A stretch of DNA of 64,000 nt from Artemia franciscana (taxonomy: Eukaryota > Arthropoda > Branchiopoda > Anostraca > Artemiidae). The notes under the pieces are model-generated. The model saw only the letters and a program-made list of their open reading frames with translations. It was not told where the DNA came from and ran no database searches. This document shows positions 49,790 to 62,427 of this stretch, piece by piece. The stretch covers positions 25,485,580-25,549,579 of the forward strand of contig NC_088866.1 of NCBI RefSeq assembly GCF_032884065.1, written 5' to 3'. Position numbers and translations under genes: made by a program. The number at the start of each line of letters is the position of its first letter. Positions within the stretch are counted from its first letter, which is position 1.

Positions 49790-51450
49790 TAAAACATTTA
49801 AAAATTTCCACTTAGGTGACCAAAACATAATAAAGTTAGATAACTTGTTCTTGCAAGTACATCCAACTTGTTGCCCGTAATTCAATTATGCCATTGAATA
49901 CACACATGCTAAACGTCAACCAAACTAGAAAAAGAAAGGAGAAACGATACATTACACAATAAAAAATAGTTGCTGAATATTTTCAAACTCATCCCATCTG
50001 ACAAAAAGCATATAACTGATTGCAGAGCAGGTGTACTAGAGACTAATACATTTCCTACATTAATCAAGTTTCAAACATCTTTTTTCTTTTAAATGATTAA
50101 AATATTACCATAAGTCCACTTTGGTGATTCAGTTATAAAAGACCTGGTTTGTCCTTTATTTGAGTCAAAGCTCTTCAAAGGGGGCAGGGCAACCGCCCTG
50201 GGAGGAGCGCCACGGCTGGAGGATTGCCCGCTTTCATCAAAATTTTAGTTTGATTTGGCTTATATTTGAGTCAGGAGGGGGACAATGTAATTAATTTTTC
50301 CCTGGACACCACCAACCCTAGGAACAGCTCTGCAAAGAACCCCTGTGTGCAAAGGGTTAGCTTTGGTGTTGCATATGCGGTGCGTCAGGCAATGTCAAGT
50401 AATTTTAATATAAGACTGAATGAAAGCTGAAACGGTAGCATTTTTTTTTTTGGCACAGAACATTGTTATTAATTATCCATTTAATCGTATTTTTTCGTGT
50501 AAGATGATCAAAACACTTAGAAATTCTACTTTGGTGACTCAATTGTAATAGATCTATGTTGTCCCTTATTTGAGACAAAGAGCCAGTGTGCAAAGAGCAC
50601 ACTTGTGCGTCTAAGATTAGCCTTGGTATTGCATACGTGGTGTGTCAAACTACGCACAAGACAATTTAGTAATTTAAATATAAGACTGAATAAAAGCTGA
50701 AATGGTTGTATAATTTTTGATGCAGAGAATACTATTATTAATTAACTGTTCAGGTGTTATTAAAGTATAATGGAAATTAGATATACTCATGTAAATAAAG
50801 GAAAAGTCGAAATTAAATCCCCCCTCCCAAAGTTGGATCCAAAGAAGCTTTCATACAGATTAGAAACCAGTGGTCAAAGCATACCAACCTATTGAGCTTG
50901 AGACCTGTGTATCTTATTACACGAAGATACATTTGTTTATTGCCCCTTTATTTGAGACTTGAAGGCCCTGTGAGGATAGAATAGAAAAGTGGGCCAATGA
51001 TCTGAACGAGTATGGGTTGGGTCAGAAGTCCACAGGTGTTCAAATTAGCTGATAAGTCCCCCACCCCCAAAAAATAACATATAGCAAAATAAATATAAGA
51101 CAAATAAAGGCTAAAACTGTTATAAATTCTTCTGTGGCAAACTATTGTAAATAATTGTATGTTAACTTTTTACTTAATTATGATAGACCTGGATATCTTA
51201 TTATATAAATTAAACTCTACTTAGTGACTCTTAATCAAGATAAAGAGACCCTGTGCACATAAGACACAGAATTTTGCCAAGGATTAGCATAACTGTATGA
51301 ATAATCACATCATCTAATAAGTTACACACAAGAAAATCTAATGATTCTAGCATGAGACTGATTAAAATATGAAATGGTTTTAGATTTTCTCTGTTTATGG
51401 CATAGATCATTTACAAACAATAGTGAATATTACTTTTGCAACTAATTCTA
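49790..51450. repeat. Old tandem repeat, ~260-410-bp spacing, four to five copies
   Basis: ATAAGACTGAATGAAAGCTG (about 50,411), ATAAGACTGAATAAAAGCTG (about 50,681), ATAAGACAAATAAAGGCTAA (about 51,087) and GAGACTGATTAAAATATGAA (about 51,354) are related. They are followed by AACATTGTTATTAATTA-like and TCTACTTTGGTGACTCA-like blocks. The neighbouring CTTTATTTGAG and CCTGTGTGCAAAG segments also recur. The copies are strongly diverged. Confidence 0.6.
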
Positions 51451-53260
51451 TTTTTGTTGATCAAAATGCATTATTTATATGCACTCAATGGGTGGCGGTG
51501 ATGCAAAAGAGATATGTTGGCGGTGATGCAGCAACTTGCAAAAGCAAGAATTTTTAGATAGAATACATTATGCTTTCCTTGTGGTAATAGCTTCATCATT
51601 GATTCCTCATCCACTCTGTCATATTTAATTTGGGAACAAGTGTTCTCCTCTGGAATTATCTCTCTTAGCTAAGGGACCCCTGTTTAAGGCCCCTTACTAG
51701 CTCAATCTGGGTCACACAATTTCTTCTTGTGAAGTAAATAATCTATAAAATAAGCTTATGGTAACGTGGTATCCTTTAAAGTACTTCTGCAGTTGGCTCT
51801 GGCTAGATCCTGAGTGTAGCTGGTGCTGCAAGAAACTGGCTATCAACCTTTCCAGAGTTGCCACCATTACCTAGGATGATTGCAAGGTTGTATGAACACC
51901 ACACTAAACATTTTCCCATTTGCTTTGCCATTAGAGCAGCCAAAGAACAATTGTAAAAAAAAAGTTGTGACAATTCATACAAGGAAGAAGTCTTGACTCA
52001 GAACAAACCCACCAGAAGGGTTTTGCATAAGGAAAACACAATAGCCAAACCTGTAGCAAATGATCATGAGTGTAGCTAATGCAGCAAGACACAGGGTCTT
52101 CCAGCTACAAAGTCCAAACAAAACTGCCCAATGAATTTTTTCTAAGGAGAAAAGGCATGCAAACTGCAGGTAAAACTCAGAATCAATACTAAAATTCAGC
52201 CACAAAATCTTGAGCATGGTTACTGTTGCAAGACTCTGAGTCTCGCTAAAACAGCCAAAGGGGGTTTTAACCAAGAAGAAAGGACTGATAATACTAAATA
52301 AAAAATTCTGATGTGCAGCAAAAACTTGGCCTTCATATTTTTAGTGTTGCTGGTGTTACAAGAAACTGTGGTCTTTCGGAGTCTAAACCTGAAAGGTTTA
52401 ATGAGCTCTAAGCCTTTTTAAGGTTACTTCTACCATTGCTACAGATAATTATAAATTCATTTGGAGATGAATCTCACTGCTAAGAATTTGAAAATAAAAA
52501 AAGACAAAATTTGTGCAGTACATACAGTAGAATACATACTGATAACAAGGGTTCTTTTGAGACAATTTCAGCCACTGGCCCAAAATCTCTCCTTCCTAAA
52601 AAAAAAATAAAATAAAGAGAAACAAAAATATAAAGACAGCTACACTAACATACTGAAGTCTCAATAAGTTTTCTTTTGTTCCCCAATTCCCCTCTTAAAA
52701 AGAGAAAAAAAATAAATTTCTGAACTTATTTTAACTAGAAATGAATGGTAAGTAGACAATTATTATATTTTGAGTGTGCCATGGAATATTTACTTCAATT
52801 AAATATATACAAATGTCATAATGAGGCAATGGTTTGTTTTTAGTTAAAAACAGTTTACTTACATCAATCTACAAATATATGTCTATCTTTCATGATATCA
52901 CCATCCATTTACTTAGCTACTGAACCCCCCTCCCAGAGGGGTTCATATTCACGAAAAAAGTATGGGGAAGGGCTAAGGATTTTTTTTAAGTAAAGGTACA
53001 GAAAGGATGTTTTCAGAATCTAAGGACAGAAGGCAATTGTGTAGGTTTTTTTCAGTGAAAATATCCTCAAATAAAATATTTTCCAAAATTTAGGAACAAG
53101 GCAATTGCCTCCTTGCACCCCCAAAATGTTGGGTATGTTCAGCTATTTTTCTAACTGCTATCAATGCCCACAATAGCTCCCCAGGAAAAAATACACATTT
53201 TAGCAGTCAATAAGAACACTTACATAAAAAAAGAAATCAAACAATTTCGCAATTAATATA
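51451..53260 (-). other. Flank and probable 3' UTR of the DCUN1D3-like gene
   Basis: No other gene is supported. Variants of GTAGCTGGTGCTGCAAGAAA recur with gaps of 150-270 bp at about 51,823, 52,083, 52,225 and 52,350, hinting at one more eroded array. The stretch just left of 53,260 is the expected 3' UTR of the - strand gene. Confidence 0.4.
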
Positions 53261-54021
53261 TTAGCTTTTAGGTTTCATGGCCTCAACAAAATCATCAAAT
53301 ACACTAGGCCAGGCTTCACATTCATCATAATTACTCAAACTTGGATCAACAGTACTACAGAATGTTAAAAACATCATCCATGTGTCCTTGGGTATCCCAC
53401 GAATATGTTTATGGAGCAATAAGAAATCAATCCACTTATCAAGAAATGGCGGCTTATCTCTACTAAAAACTAGCCTCCAAAGGGCTGAAGCTGTGTCAAC
53501 AGGTAATGTTTTTTCACCAATGCTTTTATCCAAACCGAATTTAAAGGTAAATTTATAGAAATCCTTAAACTGTCCAGGATCATTAAGCTCATCTACAATA
53601 TAAGGTATTTTGTTGAGAATTCCTTCAATGGAATCAGCATTCATAACTTTACAACCTTGAAAAAATTCATTTCTTGTGAATTGACACATCACATCTGCAC
53701 GAAATTTCCAAGCAAGCACTAACATTTTAAAATCATCTGGCTGCAATCCTAAATCAACACAAAACTTTTCCATTCCATCTAAAAGGATAGAATCTACGTC
53801 ATTGTCTTTATACTGATCAAATAATGAATGAATCTTGATATCAATATCTAAGCTACTGTTGTTGTTGTTTCTTGCAATATCTGATGTTGTACTGCAAATA
53901 CTGTTTCTACCAATTACAGGTGTTTTATATGTATACAGGCTTCTACCATCATTTGACGGCTGAATGATAGTGTAAGAATCAGTGAGGAAGGGTGAATGTT
54001 CTTCTGTCCTTGGTCCAGTTT
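53261..54021 (-). CDS. DCUN1D3: DCN1-like protein 3 (DCUN1D3), last coding exon
   Basis: The - strand exon begins after TTTTTCATTTACAG at 54,021 (two bases complete a split codon) and ends at TAA 53,261. It encodes about 252 residues: a low-complexity start with an asparagine run, then the complete DCUN1 (PONY) domain from SLFDQYKDND. Landmarks are GMEKFCVDLGLQPDDFKMLV, LAWKFRADVMCQFTRNEFF, ADSIEGI, FTFKFGLD, ALWRLVFSRDKPPFLDKWID, GIPKDTWMMFLTF and NYDECEAWPSVFDDFVE. DCN1-like proteins hold the E2 UBC12 against cullins and so promote NEDD8 attachment. The FTR.EFF.GCK..ADSI pattern points to DCUN1D3 rather than DCUN1D1, 4 or 5. DCUN1D3 is N-myristoylated in other animals, but that N-terminus lies in an upstream exon that I did not find. 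The frame stays open past the acceptor to 54,067, which would give a false start. Confidence 0.9.
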
Positions 54022-55667
54022 CTGTAAATGAAAAATTTACAGTACCAAAAAAATTAATGTAAAACAAATTGTGTCCCCTGGACTTATATCATGTCTATTC
54101 CTAATAAAATTATAAGTTTTTATTTAGAAAAAGCAATTTTCTAAGTTTTTTTTTTCTGTTTTTCGAAAATATGAAGCTTCTATAGCAGCAAATACTTGTG
54201 TCACTGTTGCCATGTTAAACCATGAAAATAAATTAGCCAAACTAATTATTCAAATTTGAAAATACTTTCCATCTATAAAAACCCAAACATTGTATGTTTA
54301 TTGCTTATGCTACAGAGCCCAAGTAAATTGCTTTTTCATTAAAATTTTGCCTATCACAGTTTAATTAAAGCTTTTGCATGCATTACTTACCTCTCAAAAA
54401 GAAGATGAAGAAACATTCTCTACAACATATTTTTATCTGCCAAACGAAAGTTCTGGAAAAAGAAATCTGTCTTTTTTAGTCTTACTCCAGCAGCGATGAA
54501 GAATTGGCTCTGTTGGCTGTTTTCTTGGGTGAAGAGAGAAAGATTTAAAAAAGTAGAGTAGCCTACACTGGCAGAAGCCTAGGTATGTCACACTAGATGA
54601 GCTTTACCTTCACAAAGTCTGTTATTAAATAATTTAAACAGCCCGTGTTCGATTTAAATAATTCAAACCACTTTCAATTTTCTATGCTGCTTATATCAAG
54701 ATATCACAACAAGATATCAACAGTTGAAACCTTTTCAACTTTGTAATAGGCTTACATTATGGTGCTTAAGTGGCTTTTGCCACAAAGTCTATGGGACTTA
54801 TAGACCTTAAGTGAACAAGCATGAAAGGTCAACATAGCCAATTCGAAACTTTTTTTTTTTGCTGAATTTTGATCCACCTACTACCTACTTCCAGAGTGCC
54901 TGCTACAACCAAAAACTTCATAACAGCATATCAACGTCTGTCATTACATCAAATTCCCTACTTAAATCACTATTACTCTACCTAAACATTATTAAAACTT
55001 TGGAAAAAGGGCCAAAATTGAATATATCATTTGAGAACCCATGATAAATAAATCTCAAAACTGTTTTAATTAAGGAATTTCAAGCCCCTCTTCCCTACAG
55101 ACATGGAATGTACTGAAACTACAACAACTAAAAGTATATAGGCATTTGAAACATTTAAACTTTCGAATTGATTATAATTCTATACCAATTAAATGCAATG
55201 TATACTTCAATTTTAGCTTAATGATACATGTGTTACATATATAAGCAGAGAACTTCCAAAATAATTTTCAGTCACTCAAAATATAGGTATTTTAAGGTAT
55301 TGTAGACACATTTTTGAGGGAGAACGCCAACATGCGAAAAGTGGGGTAGCAAAGAAGCAATGCTAAATGGCAGTTTTCAAATTTGTTGGCAAATTTTGTC
55401 TGAAAATACCATTTTTACATTGCTCAAAGAAAAGCTGTCAAAACACAGTGCGGCTAAAATGTTGCACAGATTTTCCCCAAATCAATCTTTTTAGGATATA
55501 TCTTTGTTTTAATACTGATTTTTTTTTTTCATACATACTTGGGAGAAATCAATAATTGGACAAAGTCTAAAGAATGAAAATACCTTTCACAAATTACATA
55601 GCAACATATTTAAAAAAAAAAAAGTTTATTGACAATTTATACTATTACTGAACTATCATAGGCACAT
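54022..55667 (-). other. Intron or upstream region of the DCUN1D3-like gene
   Basis: No upstream exon with an N-terminal Met-Gly could be fixed. No other gene supported. Confidence 0.4.
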
Positions 55668-55810
55668 AGGCAGCACAATCACGCCTAATTACAGAGCAAA
55701 ATGGAGTCTATGTATTATTATTTTTTCCCCAGGTGTAATTGTATCAAGCCAATGGTTGTAGAAACTTTGGTGGGAACACATTTGACTGGATGTCAAAAGT
55801 CGCTATATGT
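55668..55810 (+). repeat. Fragment of the array-element leader and monomer start
   Basis: CATAGGCAGCACAATCACGC and TGTATTATTATTTTTTCCCC match the leader at 24.47 and 33.28 kb. CAGGTGTAATTGTATCAAGC then matches CAGGGGTGATCGTATCGACC in family A, ahead of a GG.ACACATTTGACTGGATGT monomer start. It links the leader of the arrays to the pre-monomer sequence of family A. Confidence 0.6.
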
Positions 55811-56164
55811 ATCCAGATCACTGAAAAAGTGCCTTTGCTGTAGTCAATACCAGGAAAACCTAAGGGTGTTGTGTTGAAATTTTCAGGGCATGTTGAAACC
55901 AATCAAAATATGCTATGTGCATTAAAGGTTGTCTAAAGGGCTTACCTGCAATGTCTTGGGAACAAACTCTTAACTCAAATTATTTTATTGTCAAACGCCT
56001 TACGCGGTCATGCTGATCAGTGGAAGTTCTTGTCATAATAAAAGATGAGGCACTAAACATCGAAAAATACCAGCCATAGCCATCCCTATACAAAATTTTA
56101 TTTTGACTCGAAATAGCATAAAAGTGTCAAGCTAAAACCTAAGACATTGAAATATCCAACTACC

Positions 56165-56212
<48 letters not shown>

Positions 56213-57899
56213 CCAAGTTCAAATTAAAGAAAAAAACCTTTTAAAGTCAATAACTAATAAAAAGAATAATGAACTAAAAAAAATGTACAATTATTGACGA
56301 GTTAGTGTAGTATTAAAAATCTTGACAAACAAGGGAACGAAACCATTTGGGTAACACATAAGTCATTGTGGTACTGGTTGAATTTTAGGTACCGATTTAG
56401 CTACTTGTTGCAGGAGCCATTGGCGCGAAGGGAGATGCCCAGGGGGAGAATTTTACAAAGCCGCGGATTTGCCAAAATACTGACACCAAATTTAAATACA
56501 ATTCATCACGATATGCCAAAAGAGTTGTAGGGGAAAATTGTTTTAAAAGGGAGCAATAAGGGCTTTGGGAGATATAGAAACTACCAGAAGAGCTCGGTAT
56601 TGGATCCTTTCCTGGCGGTCCCTGTTGTCTGAAGCCAGGCTGTAATGCCCAATGGGACAAGCATATTCTACCAGTAGTCTAATAAACATAAGGAAAATAC
56701 AATGTGAGAGGCTGGGACATCATGATGCTGTCATGATGGTTGTCAAAAGGGCGTCACGCATCACTGTGATATCTCATGAAAAGCAAAGGGATTTAAGTTA
56801 AAACTTTCAGGCCATGTTAATGAGGATGGTTCAGTAATATTTGTCTACACCCAAGGTTGTAATATGATGGGGGCCAGAATTCCTTCAGGTCTGTAGAACC
56901 TGAAGGCTATGTGAATTTTAAACACACTTATTTAAATATTATTTCCATACCATCCATCCAAAGCACTATAGCAGAACTATTACTAAAGTTTGTTGTAAAA
57001 TTTTGCCCAAATATAAGGTCTTATGGAGAAAACCAAAGAGATCTAAAATATTCTTTTACAAACCAATAAAAAAAGACTATGTCAATTAAAAATGAACAGA
57101 TAATAATAAAAAAAAACTTCATATACAAAAGAAGTTTCTCGAAAAAACTGAAGAGCTCAATCAAACCAAACGAAGATGAGCAGAGATAAAGTGAAAAAAA
57201 GGAACCCAAAACGAGCAGAGACAGCAATATATAACCAAGTCAAACTTAAAACAAACAGAAGCTGCCACAAATAGAAGTATGGCTAATACCCCCTATACCT
57301 TCTAAATAACATCAATAAGTCTAAAATTGTTGAGACTACAGGAATTAATGTCAATGTATATTAAACTGGCAATTCTCATTCATATGTTCTTTTCATTAAT
57401 CTTGGTTATTATGGTATTTTTTCAAATATATTTTTGATGTTATGAGAAATAAAAACACATAGCTCTAAAAAAAAAATTCTCCAGTACTGCTGACCCTGCA
57501 ATGGCAGGGACAGGCTGGTAATTACTCCCTCCCCACAACTAATTTTTGAAAAACACATTTTTTATATTGTTACTGGAAAAATACAAAAAAAGGCCCCTTT
57601 CCAGAAACTACAAGGCTTTTTGTAGATTAATGTAAGTAAAATTGCAAAAACAGCCCCTTCCTACACTTTAATGAATTGGTGCCCCTACCATTATAACATA
57701 ACTATGGTAAGAATATGTCTTGAAAAAAATTGATAGGACAAATTACATAATTACATAATAGGATGCTAGTTACCTCATTGTGATTCCAGTTTAACACACA
57801 CTATTTCACCATAATAGTTTAGAATTGGGAAGGCTATTAACATAACAAGTAGACTTTTGTAGAGACAAATATCCAAACCTCCTGCTTTTCTACCTCAAG
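55811..57899. other. Non-coding DNA with scattered repeats
   Basis: No exon supported. TTGAAATTTTCAGGGCATGTTGA (about 55,885) and TTAAAACTTTCAGGCCATGTTAA (about 56,800) head two copies of a dispersed repeat. An 87-codon - strand frame at 56,397-56,660 has some protein-like composition, but no context to support it. Confidence 0.4.
56168..56210. repeat. A43 homopolymer
   Basis: Forty-three consecutive A after CTACCTGT. Length may be unreliable. Confidence 0.95.
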
Positions 57900-60800
57900 G
57901 ATGATAAGACAGCTGCAACTTTAAACTTAAAGAGAGCTCATTCAATTCTTGAAGAGTCAAAAGTAATTGGAGGGCAATTAGCCCCCTCCCCCACACCCTT
58001 TTCCCCCAAATACATCCAATAAAAATTTTGAGATAGCTAATTTTTTAAAAACAGTTCAAAGATCACATAACAAAACTCCCAGGTCAACACAATCCCTCAG
58101 GGCACAGGGACAGGCGTTTTAAGTTATGCCCTTGTGGCATATATGGTTGTTATGGAACGGGATCTGGTATAAAGTTAAGAGCGGGCCCCATTTAATTGGA
58201 AATTGAAAGTTCTAGTTCAGTTTTTAAGAGTCAAAGGAGATCAAAGGGCAACTAGCCCATCATGCCCCTTTTCCCCAAAATGCATGTGATAAAATTTTGA
58301 GATAGCCATTTTGTTAAAAATAGTTCGAAGGTCAGATAACAAAAACTCCAGTGTCAACACAACCCCTAAGAGCCTGGGAAAATGGGTTGTAAGTTATGCC
58401 CTTGGAGCATATATAATTCTCATGGAAGGGATGCTAGTATAAACTTCAGAGAAGGGTAATGTGATTGAAAACTGAAAGTTCTATTTCACTTTTTGAGAGT
58501 AAAAAAGATCAGATGGCAACTAGTCCCCCCCCCACACCCATCCAATAGATTGCTATTTTATGAAAAAAATACTTCAAAGGTCAGTTAAGAAAAACTCTGG
58601 TGTCAATACAACCGCCCAGGGCCTGGAGTCAGGCGTTGTAAGCTATCCCCTGGGGCATAAATGGTTCTTCTGGAGGGGATGCTTGTCTAAACTTCAGAGA
58701 GGGCTCATTTGAACGGAGATTGACAGTTTTAGTTAACTTTTTAAGAGTCAAAAGAGATCACAGGGCAACTAGGCCCCCACATCCTTTACCCCAAACCCAC
58801 CCAATACAAATTTTGAGATAGTCATTTTGTTAAAAATTGTTCAAGGTCAGATAAGAAAAACTAAGGTGTCAATACAACCTTCAAAGGGTCCCTGACAGGC
58901 ACTCTAAGTTATACTCTGGGGGATTATATGGTTCTTATGGAAGAGATGCTTGTATAAACTTCACAGAGGAATCGTTATATTGGAGATTGAAAGCTCTACT
59001 TCACTTTTAAGAGTCAAAAGAGATCATAAGGCAACTAGCCCCCCCCCCTCCATGCCCTATTTTCTTCAAGCCCATCCGATAGGAACTTTGAGATAGCCAT
59101 TTTTTTTAAATAGTTCAATGATCATATAATGAAAACTCCATGGTCAACACAATCCCTCAGGGCCCAGGGGTAGGCGTTGAAGTTATGCCCTTGGGGCATA
59201 TATGGTTGTTATGGAAGGGATGCTCAAATAAACTTCAGAGAATAGAACATTTGAATAAACTTCAGAGAGGAAACATTTGAATAGAAATTGAAAGTTCTAG
59301 TTCACTTTTTAAGAGTCAAAAGAGATCAGAAAGCAATTAGCCCCCCCTCAAAAAAACATCCATTACAAATTTTGAGATAGCCATTTTGTTAAAATAGTTT
59401 AAAGGTCAGACAAGAAAAACTTCAGTGTTGATACAACCCCCCAGGGCCGAAAGCAGGCGTTCTAAGTTATGTCCTGGGGGGAGGGTCTTACTGAAGGAAT
59501 ACTTGGATAAACTTCATAGAGGAATAACTGGATTGGAAATTGAAAATAATGGTTCACTTTTCAAGAGTCAAAAGAAATTGGAGGGCAACTAGCCTTCCCC
59601 CCATCCATGCCCTATTTTCCTCAAACCCATCCAAAAAGAACTTTGACAGCCATTTTTTTAAAATAGTTCTAATCATATAACAAAAACTCCAGGGTCAACA
59701 CAATCCCTCAGGGCCTGGGTGCTGGCGGTGTAAGTTAGAACCTTGGGGCATGTATTGCTGTTAAGGAAAGGATGCTTGTAAAAACTTCAGAGAGGGCTCA
59801 TTTGATTGGACATTGAGAATTACAGTTCATTTTTTAAGAGTCAAAGAGATCAGAGCACAACTAGCTCCCCCCTAGTGCTCTTTTTTTCCCAAACGTATCC
59901 AACACAAATTTTGAGATAACCATTCTTATAAAATTAGACCAAAATCTCCAGTGTTGACACAACCCCCCAGAGTCTGGGGAGCTGACGTTGTAAGTTATGT
60001 CCTGGGGGCATATATGGTTCTTATGAAATGGATGCTGGAATAAACTTCAGAGAGGGCTCATTTCATAGGAAACTGAAAGTTCTAGTGCACTTTTTAAGAT
60101 TCAAAAGAGATCAGAGGGGAACAAGCCCTTCCCCATCCACACCCTATTTTCCTCAAACCCATCCAATAAGAAGTTTGAGATAACTATTTTCTAAGAATAG
60201 TTCAAAAATCATATAAAGAAAACTCCAGGGTAAATGCAATCCCACAGAGCCTGGGAGCAGGCATTCAAGTTATGCCCCTGGAGGATATTTTGTTGATAAG
60301 GAAGAGATGCTTGTATAAACTTCAGAGAGGGCTCATTTGATCGGAAACTGAAAGTTTTAGTTTAGTTTCAAGAGTCAAAAGAAATTGGAGGGCAACTAGC
60401 CCACCCACCCCTTTCATTTCCAAATGCACCTAATAAAAACTTTTGAATAGCCATTTTATTACAAATAGTTCAAAGGTCAGCTAACAAAAAATCTGATGTA
60501 AACACAACCCCCAAGAGCTTGGGGATAGGCGTTGTAAGTTATGCACTGGGGGCAATTATTGTTGTTATGGAAGGGATACTTGTATAAACTTCAGAGAGAG
60601 CTCATTTGAATAGAAATTAAAAGTTCTATCTCACTCTTTTAAATTCAACAGAGATAAGAGGGCAACTAGTCCCCCACACCCCCCCCCAAACCTATTCTAT
60701 ATAAATTTTGAGATATAAATTTTGTTAAAAATAGTTTAAAGTTCAGATAAGAAAAACTACTGTGTTGATACAACCTCCCAGGGCCCAGGGGCAGGCGTTC

Positions 60801-61465
60801 TAAATTTTCACTGGGGATTATTACTTATTACAGAAGTTTGATTAGAAATTGGAAGTTCTAGTTACCTTTTTAAAAGTCACCAAAAGTGATCAGAGGGTAT
60901 CTACCCCTCCAACGCATTTCCCCCAAGTACATCCAATAAAAATTTTGAGATAGCTGTTTTATTTAAAAGAGTCCAAAATTAAAATTAATATAAATTAGGC
61001 GTCAAGAAATCCTCCATAGCACTTGCACAAGAATTGTAACTTATTAAGTTGTAGGTTCTTAAGAATCAAAAGTGATTAAAAAGTAATAAGTCCCCTCCAA
61101 GTTTTTCTACAAATGCATCTTATCAAAATTTTGAAAAAGCCATTTTGTTCAAATAGTCCAAAATTCAAATTGCTATAACTTAGGGGTTGAGAAATCTTCC
61201 CTAGCCCCCAGGGCAAGGATTGTAACTTATGCAAGTTACCTATTATTAGAATATAAGGTTCTGTCAAAGGGGTAATTGTAGTAACTTTGGAGGGGGTTCA
61301 TCCAATCTGAAATTGAAACTTCTAGCTCATTTTTAAGTCAGTAGTAATTGATGGCCAACTAGCCCATGCCCCATTTTGTTCAAAACAGTTCAAAGGCCAA
61401 ATAACTGTGCTCCTGGAGTTGAACCCCCCCCCACAGTCCTGGAAAACGGCTTTGAGTTATGGAAC
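57900..61465 (+). repeat. Tandem array 2: about thirteen ~265-bp monomers
   Basis: The same monomer as array 1 runs head to tail for 3.5 kb. AATTTTGAGATAGCCATTTT or a variant recurs at about 58,025, 58,287, 58,812, 59,085, 59,367, 59,640, 59,908, 60,172, 60,433, 60,705, 60,940 and 61,122, with a degenerate copy near 58,545. Every unit also has AGAG.GCTCATTTGA, GAAATTGAAAGTTCTAGTT, AAGAGTCAAAAGAGATCAGA, GGGCAACTAGCCCCCC and GGCGTTGTAAGTTATGCCCT. Copies share array-2-specific features (CAGGCGTTGTAAG, ACAACCCCCCAGGGCC), so this array expanded or homogenised apart from array 1. The right end fades out at about 61,465. Confidence 0.88.
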
Positions 61466-62140
61466 TTAATTATTGTTACTTTGATACTTGGATTTAGTGA
61501 CTTACATGGTAACTTTTATTTAATGTGCAAGGGCTGAAGTAGTAAAAGTTGTTTATTGATGCTTTGTTTACTTTGATATGTTGCTAACTTTGATCCCTTC
61601 TTCACTGATACTTTGATATTGCTACTATGATACAATTTCTGATGCTTTAATGAAACTTCAATGTTGAGAAAAAAAATATCTAATTTTGAAATAAGAAGTT
61701 TTTTAAAAACTTGTAACTTTTTGTAATCAAGATACAAACAAAATTTGATAAAAAAAAAACTTTTTGGAAGTTTTTTCCCCAATTCTTTCTGAAAGAATTG
61801 GAGTTATGTATTTTAAATGAATGGTGTCTTCACTGCAAACAAGAGTATGACTACTACCTGTTTCCAAAATGGTAAAAGTATCATTCTCTTTCCTAAATAA
61901 CCAATTCTCTTATAATTGTCATTCTCTTAATTAAGTGGCTACAAAGTTCTGCAAAATTAGTTTCCCTTTCTTTTATTATAATAATTAGGAGAACAGAATT
62001 CAATGACAAGTGAGAATTGAATTAGCCAGAGTATGATTACTGCCCATTTCTGTAACAGTAGAAGTATAAGGTCTACTGTGTATTTGGTGCTTTACTAAAA
62101 GGAATTATATTACAAATATTTTCTTTTATTTTTATTACAG
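61466..62140 (+). other. Non-coding DNA, possible intron
   Basis: T-rich with no supported exon. It ends in TTTTATTTTTATTACAG, a good 3' splice site at 62,139-62,140. Confidence 0.4.
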
Positions 62141-62273
62141 CACTAAAAATAAAATGAAAATTGCAGAGAAACCAGACCAGGATCTACCAATAGGCCAAAT
62201 AGGTCCTGTAGCTTTCACTATTCCTAAAGTTTTGGGGATTTCCCCAAAAATCTTGCAAAAATGGAGCAGTTAA
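62141..62273 (+). CDS. Possible terminal exon of an unrecognised gene
   Basis: After TTTTTATTACAG one base completes a split codon. Then 43 codons run TKNKMKIAEKPDQDLPIGQI, GPVAFTIPKVLGISPKILQK, WSS and TAA at 62,271-62,273. The proline- and isoleucine-rich composition contrasts with the AT-rich surroundings, and AATAAA at 62,422-62,427 lies 149 bases beyond the stop. A 40-residue start at the ATG at 62,154 is also possible. I do not recognise the protein, and no upstream exon was found. It could be a chance frame. Confidence 0.3.
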
Positions 62274-62427
62274 AACACTTGAGCCTAGAGGTGTCAAAGC
62301 TTTATATCCAGCCAGGGTGAAACAAAATCTTGAGCTTGTGAGCTTTCAGCAATTTATATCATTATATATCTAATATTTAGTTTAATTTATTAGTTCTTAC
62401 AAAACTGTTAATTTGTTTCAGAATAAA

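Noticed and set aside
54022-54067. ATG at 54,065-54,067 as the start of the DCUN1D3-like protein
   Set aside because: TTTTTCATTTACAG just before 54,021 is a good splice acceptor, and the residues upstream of it (MFYINFFGTVNFSFT) look like intron.
56397-56660. - strand frame with QQGPPGKDP considered as a collagen-like gene
   Set aside because: Only one GPP occurs, with no Gly-X-Y repeat, signal peptide or splice context.
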